Shown: positions 8,601-16,879 of the stretch, piece after piece
Layout of the letters: each line of letters begins with the position of its first letter
Numbering within the stretch: the first letter of the stretch is position 1
Assembly (NCBI GenBank): GCA_900617975.1
Contig: UZAE01000915.1
Location: 1 to 16,879, forward strand
Source: Rodentolepis nana
Taxonomy: Eukaryota; Platyhelminthes; Cestoda; Cyclophyllidea; Hymenolepididae
Length of the DNA: 16,879 nt
Direction of reading: 5' to 3'
Made by a program: the position numbers and the translations under genes
Notes under the pieces: model-generated
What the model was told of the DNA's origin: nothing
Databases searched by the model: none
The model's input: only the letters and a program-made list of their open reading frames with translations

Positions 8601-11600
8601 ACTCAATCACCCAACCAATATTCAGGTAAATTCGTTTACTTGTCCTCCATTCTAAATTTAATTATATGGATTTGACATACTAACATATGCGTAGGTTCAG
8701 CTATACCTGCCAAGAAGTTCGTTTATTGGTATTCAGCTATTGCACGCATTGAAGCTTACGGTAAAATTTTCCCTCTATTTTAATGAGTCATTTATATTAG
8801 AAACACACTAATCATTGCTGAAAAAATCAATAACAAGTCCAATAATATGTCATAAAATGCCTTGCTTATGGGCATTATTTAATTATTTAGCATCAAAACT
8901 GATTAAATTCTATACTTTCCTATGACATACTTAGAGGTGCTCTAAATTTCAGCAGCCATTCTTGGCCATTCTTAGGTGGAAGTACCGACTTCCATAATTA
9001 TCCAGAAATTTGCGTCCCATAGCCACTTTTACGAAGTCCATCAGAATTGGGGCGTTTAGATTTGTGACCAGCATGCCTGCCTAACTGACATGCCCAGGCC
9101 CACATTTTGACACCTGCGATACCAGTTATAGTTAGATTCTAGTTGTAACATATTTCAAATACTTTTATCAATACTTACCCGATTTGCACATTAATTTTAT
9201 AACGTTGAGGAGTAAATAGACGAAGTATCGCGAGAACTGCTTTGCCAGTTTCATCTACTTGTTCATTGTTTTATCTACGAGAAGGTACCCCAAAGCGATA
9301 GGGAAAAGCCGAATTAAATCAGTTGGCAAGTTCTAAATATACCAAACGAAGTCACAGCTATGAACCTGAGAATTCGTTCAAGAAATTTGAAGACCTGGAA
9401 AATTCACTGCTGCCATTGTTAGAATAAAGTAAAACTTTTGATGTCCTAACTTTATCCGCTGCCATACCTTGAGCCCGTTCCCCTACCCCCGGTTTGATAC
9501 CTCATTGAACTCGCCTATTTTGAATCATATTTAGGTGCTTCTTCACAACTGATATGAGTAAAAACTATTGCAGCATCATGGGTGATAATTATAACCTCGA
9601 CTTTTATATAGTCTGAAGTTTTGCGGTCATACACCGACGGTAAACAATCGAAATCCACTTCCCTACTCGTAAGAACGACAACTTCTTGTAGGTAGGTGCT
9701 CGTCTGCCAACCCAGAGGCAGTTCGACGCTCATTAATGGAGGCCCAGTAATAGGAATGGCTAAGTGTATTGATTACATTTGCCTGGTGAGATTCCAATTT
9801 CTTACGAAGGGACACCCCATGCTGCAGTCTTCTGTCTGAGAGGACTGCTAAAAGCGCATTTCCAAAGGAACTTTGTGTTCGTTACACTAAAAAGTGTAAT
9901 TTTTCATCAGATAAAAACGGAAAATTTTTAATGTGGGGTGAGTAATTTGTTTGTGAGTGATTAGATAGGATATGGTGTTGTTCCCACTAAGTTACTTCAC
10001 GTTGCATCCAGATGAATTCCTTCGCATTTTCTGTTTGACTACGCTATGTTGGTTAATAGTGAAGAACTAGTAAATTACGGATTCGAAACTCATTAAAATG
10101 GATACTCCACTTGGACATTGGATTGGTGAGAGGACTAATTTTAGTAATGGTTATTGGCATCACTAACAATCTTGGCAAACTGAAAAGAGTAGATATTTAA
10201 TTCTTGAGGAGAGCATTTAAATTTTAGAAATATTAAGTGGAAATGAATAGAAGATGGACGAAAGGACTGCGAAAAGAAGAGCATTAAAAAGAGCCCTTTT
10301 CTGATTCGTGTTAGCTAATTAAGAAGTTCAAAAATTTACACAGGCTCAAACATTCCTAAATCCGACTTTAAGGAGCTAGCTAGCATTCTGAGCTGAAATC
10401 GCAGTATTTTGAATGGAAAGACTTACTGATTCCATCTCCAGTCTATTATTTCTCAGAGTAACCAAGTTATGTTAACTAAGATGTTCTTGTTTATTTCATC
10501 TTCCTTTTAAGTTACTGTGCACATATTGAACATTTTGTGATTTAATCCTACATTTGACTTCATGGAAGTCTTCTTCAGATTTCGACGTAATACAAAGACA
10601 AGCGTGTTTTAGGCACTTGTCATTATCAGTGTGAAATTTAATATGGAAAGAAAGAGATACCTAAGAAGATGGTTAAAGCAGTGAGTGACAAGGTGGAGGT
10701 GACGATAAGTGAATATAATTAAGGATGTCAAAAGAAACCTCTGGGTTTTGAGGTGAACCGGATTGTCTACTCTTTAATTAAGAGGTTATGCTTGTTGTAT
10801 CAAGCCATGCGAATTTCTGAGTGATAGCCAAGTCTGTAGCCTTCAATGCTAGCTGACTAGTCAAATGAATTGTTCGCTTCCTCTCGAAGCAGTTATCTAA
10901 TCTGTCAAACGAAGGGTAACCAGCTCATGGCAGCTAGGTTGTTTTGAACCGCTTCTTTTTTTCACAGTTCACCTGTGGCATTTAAACGAACTGATCAATG
11001 CATTTATCAAATCATGCATTCTGAAATACTCACCATCTGGCGATCATTACGTATCCAATTAACTTAGTGCCCATTTAATTGACTGATTTTCACATTTCGG
11101 GTTTGGCTACATTTGACCTCAAATCTAGCACTGTTAATTTCTAACCCAGACCTACTAAATGCAACTCATTCATTTCCATATACTACATACATAGTCGAAA
11201 GGAGTTTCAAATAATTTCAATAAAATAAGTCTTGTTTGAACTGTTCAGATTTATTTAACTTAGATTAAATGAAGAGGTCACTCACTTTTTCTCGGTAAAG
11301 CTAACCATTTATGATGCATAAAACATGGCTTGTTACTAATTTGCCATGCAGTTTTGATTTAATATTTCTATTCTTAGTAGTTTACTATGGATGTCTCAAA
11401 GACGATTACCACTTTCGAAGAAGACCGAAAGTGGTATCGGTCACATCCATCAGCCCTATCGTCCCCTTTATTAAGAGAAGAGAATTATGAATTACTGTCC
11501 CCGGCGATTACTCATCAGCAGATGATAGCGACTTTCAATCCGATGACGGTACTTACACACAAATGATGATGATAGATTAATATGTATGTGATTTGGAGAT

Positions 11601-12560
11601 AAGGTGCTTTTTGTTGCACCGCGGCATCTTTGCTAATTGCTTTCCTTCCCCCCACATCCAAGTCTTTCTCCTCCTCCCTTTATGAACAATTAAAAACCAG
11701 CATTCCTGACACATCTGAGAAAGGGCCATAGTTTCTTTCATCTGAATTAATTATTTTCACCTTCCAATCTCGCATCAAGAAAAAGGGTCTATTACAATAA
11801 TTCACTAAAATCAACTCTGTTTTACTTATGTTAAAGCTCTGAAATATTAAGCATTTTTTGTTGTTTAAATAAGTCACAGCGCCCAATTCAATTGGTCATA
11901 AATGGAGAATACACCAACACACTGACCTAATGAATCTCAACATGCACGCCAATTTCCTGTCTGTTAGTAATCACTTAAAGAGAGTTTTCACAGATTTGAG
12001 AAACAAGAATTCAGTGCATGTGTCGCAAGAAATGTTTATGCTACAAAAGAGGCTTCTACCAAGCCCTTTCTCAGCTTTCATCTTTTAAAAATCAATCAGT
12101 AACTGATTTCTGACTGTCGGTAAGAATTAAATTTGATGAGATTGCGTTATGTGGAGATACAATCAATGGTGAGAAATCACATCGACGCATTTATCGTTTG
12201 CGAATGAGTGATACCTTCAATATGCGCACATTCCGAGATAGATGCAAATGAAAAGTGATAACATGATTCAGAACTTCTATTATACCATCTCCTTATGGGA
12301 CTCAGTAGATTCGCATTTTTTTAAGTATCCCACCTTTGCTGATGTAAAGTCCGCAAGGTGTTGATAATTATGGTATTATTATAGCATTCGCTGGTATAAA
12401 ATTGACAAATCAGAAGACTTGAGCTTCGGAGTCAGAGCTCCCCGTTTAATAAATATTGTTGATAGCAAGTGTCCTAATGTGAGTATATTATACGGAAATA
12501 TTGAATAAAATTGTAATTCACAGAAAGGCGAAGGGGAAACGAGGGGAAATGGTCAAAATG

Positions 12561-12594
<34 letters not shown>

Positions 12595-15500
12595 TTAGGT
12601 CAGATTGTTTTTTCTGGATTCGAGTTGCATTGTATTTGCCGCTACAAATTTTATAACTCAATTCTCTCGATTCGTTCTCTGAGCATATTGCTGGGCAAAT
12701 TCTTATGCACGAAGTTACAGCTTGATCGATGATGATGATGTTCCATTCCGCTGCAATCCGTCTATTTACTTCAAATTTCAAAAGCAGTGAAGGTAAGCAT
12801 GACAAAAACAACATGACTCTTCTGACTACCACCTCGTTGTCTACGCTAGATTATATGCATTCATGTATTTTAATTCCATGTTCTATCGAATATTAGTACA
12901 CAATGGTGGAACAGGTCAAAATTTGTCATCACTGAATGCGATTGGAGCTAAAAATTGTATGGATATTTATTTCTCTTTTAAGTACAGGAGCACATGGATT
13001 AACGCATATGCGAACTTCTTTAAGGGTTTTATAACTACTAACAAGCAAATGGCCTCCAAAGTAGAAAGAGACTTCTAGGTGACCCTCATGACAAGATCTA
13101 TATTCACTTTCAATGTAGTAGGCAGTTGCATGAAAGTTCATCTGAAGTGACGAGTTAATCTATATTACAAATCAGTCGCCTTCTAAATACTGATGCTATG
13201 GGCTCATTTGTATTGATTACAATGATACCTCAGAATAGCTCCCATCTAGTTTTACGTTTGAACGCTTTTAAAGATTTTCTGCTAAAATCCCTTTTTAAAA
13301 TGGATATAGTTTTCATAAAATAAATCTTAGTTTAATGTCCTCCTAAATGCTGTGGTGCCTAATAGTTTTACCAAATAAACTGGACCCATTAGAGGTCGAT
13401 GTATGATCGACATAGGGTTTAATCAGTTGCTTTTTAGCTTCGTGGCTTTAGATTGCGCAGATAAAAAGAAGTTCCAGGTACACTAACGGAAAGTACTTTT
13501 CAGCAATCATATTAGGAAGAACTATATTGTTCATTAGCTCATTTAATGTCACGTGTTCGAGGCCTAACGGTGCATAGTCACTGAGCAGAATGATCGATCG
13601 CTCTAGTCAAATTTAACTAATAATGAGTATTGACAGACGCCCAAAGTGAGCATCGAAAAGCTCCTTCATTTGCGGAGTTAATAGTTGCTTATGTGCACTT
13701 TCCTAAGAGATCCGAACTATGTTAGATCCATCTGGTCCAATTTTGTCCATTAGAGGTGGGTCATCTTGTGTCGATGGGTAACTAACCCTTCCTTTTGATT
13801 CGAAAAGTGACCAGTCGTTGGTGTTAAGTCCGGACTTGAATTCAACTTATCAGTGGAATATTTTTTCCCCAACTGAAAACTGAAGAATCAAATAAGTTGG
13901 CAGTAATCAGCCTGTGAAAATGACGTGATTTTATTATGTTAATCCGTCGTCTATTCATATTGATTTTAGAAATTTTGAACTTCTGTTCTTATGCGCGGTT
14001 AATATGTATAGTAGTAAAAACCTGTGTTTCAAAAATAGCCAACAATTTTGGAAATATAATTTATATTTAGATAATAGTGTGTCACTTGTTTTAATTTACG
14101 ATAACTTAACAATGCAACACTTTTAAAAACAACTGAATACTATTTGCAGCAAAGTGCAGTGGTTCAAACTGCCTTTTTATTTCCTCTCGATCTGAAATTC
14201 CAATTAGTATGATGATGTTGATATTTTCACTAATTACTTAAGTCATGATTCAGTTTAATTAAACCTTAATCTTGTCTGTACTTCACAAATAGGAAATAGG
14301 TGAGGGTACTTTTAAAACTTTATTAAATACCCTTTGTAATTTGTAGTTCAGTATATTTTCACGTATAACCTAAAAAGGAAGGAGAAAATACGTTGAGGAA
14401 TCGGAGTAATGTGCAGTACGTTTCTTAAATGTGTTCTCTAAAACCTGGCACCGATTTGTGCCGTGTGATTGGTCGCCAAAGGTTGCGTCATCATCAGAAT
14501 AGTGGGGCCTGTGCATGCACCTGTTTTTTTCGGTGCTCCTTACTCAAATCGGTTTGCTTCTGCAATCGCATCACAAGCGCGTCGTGTCTAGGACTTCGTC
14601 ATGTTCTGAGTTGCCAAGTTAACAAGGTTCTTGGAGGGTCTAGTCACAAGTGTGAATTAATTCACTTTTTTGTTACATAGATAGTGAGAAGAAATAGGAA
14701 GTTAGTCGAAAGTTCTCTCAGCGAAAAACCTTTTTCTCCTCTTCATAATTCCTTCACATTATAGACACTCTTCTTTAGCTACAGGCTGCTTGTTTGAACA
14801 AAGTTAATATAATTAAAACTAAAACCGAGCAATTAATGATCGACCTCTTTAGCATCTCAAAGGTCTCTTAAAATCTCAGTGAAAATTGTACGATAGGTAA
14901 AAATTAAAAGGAGCTTGAATCTAAAGGAAAATTTTGTAATCTAAATTCACATACAAAGAGTCGATAACGTGAACTACGAAAAGATTGCAACTATTGAACT
15001 GAAAACATGTAAGTCTACGTACTCAAAACTTCAAATTGGCAAAAAATATAACTAATGATCTTTTAATGTGGAGAAAACATACAAACATCGTAATTCTTGC
15101 TGTCATAAATTTAAACCAATGTGCTGATGGTTTGGTAAATATTTCAAGTGTGGTTCTAACTTTTAGCATCTAATGGAGGACGATGCCAGAAACGCAGCTG
15201 TGATTGGTGCTTTCAGATGCCTGACCAGGGACCAGAAAGAGAAGAGTACTGTTGTCACCCCTCTTGCCTTGGAGGTTGCACAGGTCCACAAGAATCCGAT
15301 TGCTTTGTAAGTCGGCATATAATTGCACCCCATTTCTTCATTGAGTATGTGTGTATGTGTGTGTGTGTGTGTGTGTGGGTGTGCGATGGAGAACACAAAG
15401 AGATGTCAACTGTCTATTTACATGACTGACAGACAGCATGTGTGTGCTAATCACGTGAAACAATATTTCAAAATAATTGTGACAACTAAGGTTAAATAAC

Positions 15501-15726
15501 TACTTGTAGCACAAAGTCGAGGTTATATTTATGGGATGTTTTAATTATATAACCAGTGTTAATTCCATAATCCGTTTATTGTACCCATAGGCATGCAAAA
15601 ACTTTTATGACGGAGAAAAATGTGTGGAAAGCTGTCCAAAACCGACAACAGTTCAACACTACCGATTAACCCTGAATGTTCGTTTTAAGTATGAATTCAA
15701 TGGTTTCTGTGTTAACGAATGTCCTG
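5654..15726 (+). CDS. EGFR: EGFR-family receptor tyrosine kinase, 5' part (signal peptide, L domain, furin-like start)
   Basis: Six placed exons (5654-5699, 5797-5928, 6110-6343, 6862-7053, 15167-15306, 15591-15726) give about 293 residues in one consistent frame. The order is a signal peptide (MDYRHALICLCISFS), then VCLSQ and CTHIIGNLIIYGL (start of the L domain), then LGFLKSIEEISGFLIIM and IPFSSLKVIRG (its repeat core), then GDVYMFDNPVGCDL, and finally the furin-like segments CCHPSCLGGCTGPQESDC and ACKNFYDGEKCVESCP. Human EGFR has the same elements in the same order. Such receptors sit in the plasma membrane, bind EGF-like ligands outside and signal by a cytoplasmic kinase; those later parts lie right of this window. 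The first ATG after an in-frame stop (5612-5614) is at 5654. NGT, NSS and NST are possible N-glycosylation sites. The first cysteine module, normally with Cys-Trp-Gly, is not found, so one or more small exons in the 8.1-kb intron are probably missing from this model. The gene is 3'-incomplete. Confidence 0.9.
5797..5928 (+). CDS. EGFR: EGFR-like exon 2: start of receptor L domain
   Basis: The acceptor is TAAGTTTTAG and the donor is GTAAGT at 5929. Both ends are phase 1. The exon encodes GFPIDGSYEYIKKLF and then CTHIIGNLIIYGL, equivalent to human EGFR's FNNCEVVLGNLEITYV. Confidence 0.85.
6110..6343 (+). CDS. EGFR: EGFR-like exon 3: receptor L domain core
   Basis: The acceptor is CCTTTTTAG and the donor GTAATT at 6344; both ends are phase 1. 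FLKSIEEISGFLIIMNSS matches EGFR's FLKTIQEVAGYVLI, and IPFSSLKVIRG matches IPLENLQIIRG. The open frame extends upstream to an ATG at 5989, but that part is intron. The antisense frame at 5940-6218 is a shadow of this exon. Confidence 0.93.
6862..7053 (+). CDS. EGFR: EGFR-like exon 4: end of receptor L domain
   Basis: The acceptor is AAAATTACAG and the donor GTAAGC at 7054; both ends are phase 1. IENGDVYMFDNPVGCDL corresponds to EGFR's ILHGAVRFSNNPALCNV. The exon then gives LNSTLNEPCQSS, whose Cys may be the first of the cysteine-rich domain. Confidence 0.88.
8097..8203 (-). other. Possible minus-strand exon, discoidin-like at its start
   Basis: It is part of a 132-codon open frame (7967-8365) on the strand opposite the receptor. 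On that strand a C-rich tract and CTCTTCTCAG precede it, and GTATTT follows. It encodes CKELGVNQGHVRLTDQESS. Discoidin (F5/8 C) domains begin C, x, x, (P)LG(M/V), x, x, G, x, I, x, D, and this fits loosely with one residue fewer after the Cys. No following Trp-rich part of such a domain was found downstream, so it could be coincidence or a relic. Confidence 0.22.
8264..8273 (+). repeat. Poly-G run of 10
   Basis: An uninterrupted run of 10 G inside the large intron. Confidence 0.95.
9515..9733 (-). other. Unrecognised coding-like open frame inside the receptor intron
   Basis: A 72-codon ATG frame; open sequence continues about 13 codons upstream of the ATG. The composition is balanced and protein-like (ELPLGWQTSTYLQEVVVLTS, then VDFDCLPSVYDRKTSDY), and the region is less AT-rich than its flanks. 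It ends at a stop without an obvious donor. I do not recognise the family. It could be a terminal exon of a nested minus-strand gene, a relic of a mobile element, or chance. Confidence 0.25.
11387..11566 (+). other. Unrecognised 59-codon open frame with an internal hairpin
   Basis: ATG at 11387, stop TGA at 11564-11566. The peptide begins MDVSKTITTFEEDRKWYR and is protein-like. A second frame opens beside it from about 11490 and gives an acidic stretch (ADDSDFQSDDGTY) before a TAA at 11578-11580. Two adjacent plausible frames suggest a small frameshifted relic. It has no recognised family. Confidence 0.22.
12561..12594 (+). repeat. Compound microsatellite (AC)6(AG)11
   Basis: Six AC units are followed directly by eleven AG units. 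It interrupts any coding reading of the minus-strand frame 12518-12814. Confidence 0.97.
15167..15306 (+). CDS. EGFR: EGFR-like exon: furin-like cysteine-rich region, first placed part
   Basis: The acceptor is CTAACTTTTAG and the donor GTAAGT at 15307. The exon starts in phase 1 and ends in phase 0. It encodes GRCQKRSCDWCF, then CCHPSCLGGCTGPQESDCF. Human EGFR has CCHNQCAAGCTGPRESDCL. The Cys spacing around GCTGP is the clearest signature in the window. Confidence 0.95.
15307..15590 (+). other. EGFR-like intron with (TG)11 microsatellite
   Basis: It is 284 bases from GTAAGT to GTACCCATAG, phase 0. A pure (TG)11 run lies at 15356-15377, with interrupted TG on both sides. Confidence 0.9.
15356..15377 (+). 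repeat. Microsatellite (TG)11
   Basis: Pure TG repeat within the intron. The minus-strand frame at 15163-15396 that reads it as a His-Thr repeat is a shadow. Confidence 0.95.
15591..15726 (+). CDS. EGFR: EGFR-like exon: furin-like cysteine-rich region, second placed part
   Basis: The acceptor is GTACCCATAG and the donor GTAAGT at 15727. It starts in phase 0 and ends in phase 1. It encodes ACKNFYDGEKCVESCP, then YEFNGFCVNECP. Human EGFR has VCRKFRDEATCKDTCP and YSFGATCVKKCP at the same place. Confidence 0.95.
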
Positions 15727-16879
15727 GTAAGTAATGTTAATAATGTTAGCAATAAAATATGTACTACTGATAAATATATAAGTAGACTGTACTGTCAGTA
15801 CTCATAAAATGATTTAGCTATGAATAACATGACACTAGCATGTGCGCCATGATTTTTCAAAAATGCACACTCCATAATTTCACTTGCTTAGGCAATGAGA
15901 TTGCGCTAAACTTCGTCAAGTTCTCAAACGAATTCCAACCATGATTTATTTAAAGCAGACTAATTTCATTTCAGTTAAAGTTTATTTTCTCTTTCCTGAT
16001 CTGACCTTATCCGTTCAACTTAAAATCAAACTATGGACAGTGTTTGTGTGTGTGTGTGTGTGAGAGAGAGAGGGAGCGCGAGATTTGGATATTCAGTTTC
16101 GTGAGTAGTTTAAAAGGATACATCAGTATATAGGACAGAAGATAAATAGAAAACGGGGCTTCTGTTGGAAGTCTGAATGTTGCGTTTTATTTAGGGGTTT
16201 GCTGAAATTCTAATCACTCTTTTCTCCAAGATTCGGTTCGATTATAGTGAACCAGTTCAATTATGCCCTTTGGTTCAGAGGATTTGGTCTGAATTCTGAT
16301 TTCATTTCTACTTCTATCTTTGAATGCTCTCACGCATTCCAACTTCTGTTTCCCGTCCGATAGGACTATTTCAAAAAATTTGTGGAAAGTGTATTTCATT
16401 TTCGAAGGATCGTGTTGATTTTAACAATTTAAGCGACCTGATTAGCTTTCTTGATTAGTTATATCGCATTTTCGTATTTTACTTATTTATTGACTTTCTC
16501 TGAGGTAAGAAAGAGCACTTGTTTATGTCTGCCACCCTTCAGCCGTCTACATCACTCAAGCGTTATGGACTTCGATGAGGCATAAGCACATGACTTGACG
16601 ATTTATAAAGCAAAGAGACCTTCACACTTTGTATCAGAGGCCAGTCTCCAATTTTGTTTTTTGCAACTCATTTTAGATTCTGTCATGTTTGGATCTGAGC
16701 AGCGAGCTCTATCCCTATGTGCAATAAACTGGAGGTGAAATCAGGGTATGACTAGTTCACAGAGGTCGCACATAAACACTTTCCCATACTCTCCAAAGGT
16801 TGAAAGTCATCCGAAAGTCAAGTTCTATGATTAAATTTATATTTATCTCAAATGGCAAGCGTTTTGATAGTTATCATTA
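15727..16879 (+). other. Start of the next EGFR-like intron, to the window edge
   Basis: I looked for an exon beginning in phase 1 with the expected next Cys pair and found none; the acceptor-like sites near 15974, 16194 and 16541 lead into stops or Cys-free frames. The stretch carries (TG)9(AG)5 at 16045-16072 and an unrecognised 61-codon minus frame at 16214-16399. Confidence 0.65.
16045..16072 (+). repeat. Compound microsatellite (TG)9(AG)5
   Basis: Nine TG units run directly into five AG units, followed by GGAGCGCGAG. Confidence 0.95.

Larger units (their letters stand above)
7054..15166 (+). other. Large EGFR-like intron region, about 8.1 kb, content largely unexplained
   Basis: No transposon, RNA gene or recognised gene was found. 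It contains a 10-G run (8264-8273), an (AC)6(AG)11 microsatellite (12561-12594), hairpins at 9824-9848, 9882-9899 and 11403-11440, and several coding-like frames: minus 7967-8365, 9515-9733 and 12518-12814; plus 11387-11566 and 14429-14680. Candidate small receptor exons are at 8695-8760, 10785-10820 and 14150-14206. Because the receptor lacks one cysteine module in my model, this is probably two or more introns. Confidence 0.7.

Noticed and set aside
9040..9115. Locally Cys-coding stretch (CDQHACLTDMPRP)
   Set aside because: The only acceptor-like site puts it in phase 0, incompatible with exon 4, and a stop follows with no donor.
10968..11060. Strong acceptor TTTTTTTCACAG at 10956-10967 followed by an open stretch
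   Set aside because: Read in phase 1 it is open for about 27 codons, but the only donor-like GT (before GTATCC) is in phase 0 and the residues have no receptor signature.
11680..11886. 68-codon minus frame
   Set aside because: The start is not an ATG, and there are no splice sites or recognised motif.
12863..13141. Opposed frames at 12863-13078 (plus) and 12929-13141 (minus)
   Set aside because: They overlap each other, neither has recognisable motifs, and at least one must be a shadow.
15163..15429. Frames on both strands reading through the TG repeat
   Set aside because: The minus frame is antisense to the receptor exon. The plus frame beyond 15306 is intron.

Overview
This is nuclear DNA from an animal, most likely a parasitic flatworm (fluke or tapeworm; I cannot decide which). 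It is AT-rich. Its genes are split by GT-AG introns, some only 33-39 bases long. It holds two tightly packed minus-strand genes in an operon-like arrangement, and one widely spread receptor tyrosine kinase gene. There are also simple repeats and a transposon-like inverted-repeat element. I see no bacterial, viral, CRISPR, rRNA or tRNA feature.

Layout. Bases 2-994 are bounded by a 34-bp inverted repeat and look like a non-autonomous DNA transposon. Bases 1201-1404 are a five-copy minisatellite. Runs of 9-13 G follow at several places. From 3921 down to 2604 on the minus strand lie PITHD1 (three exons, complete, 203 residues) and then a one-exon gene resembling GEMIN8 (195 residues). Only 46 bases separate them, and those bases end in a strong 3' splice acceptor just before the second ATG. 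That is what a flatworm operon resolved by spliced-leader trans-splicing would look like. Bases 3922-5653 are the AT-rich gap between these genes and the divergently transcribed receptor gene.

From 5654 to the right edge on the plus strand runs the 5' part of an EGFR-family receptor. Six exons are placed: the signal peptide, three exons giving the first receptor L domain, and two exons giving part of the furin-like cysteine-rich domain. Frame and splice phase are consistent throughout. The rest of the ectodomain, the transmembrane segment and the kinase domain must lie beyond the window. The 8.1-kb intron between exons 4 and 15167 is the least explained part. The first disulfide module of the cysteine-rich domain, with its usual Cys-Trp-Gly, was not found. 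Several small exons of compatible phase are candidates, and a few coding-like open frames sit on the opposite strand, one faintly like a discoidin domain.

The PITH protein and the GEMIN8-like protein (SMN complex, snRNP assembly) have no known pathway in common with the receptor. They are simply neighbours.
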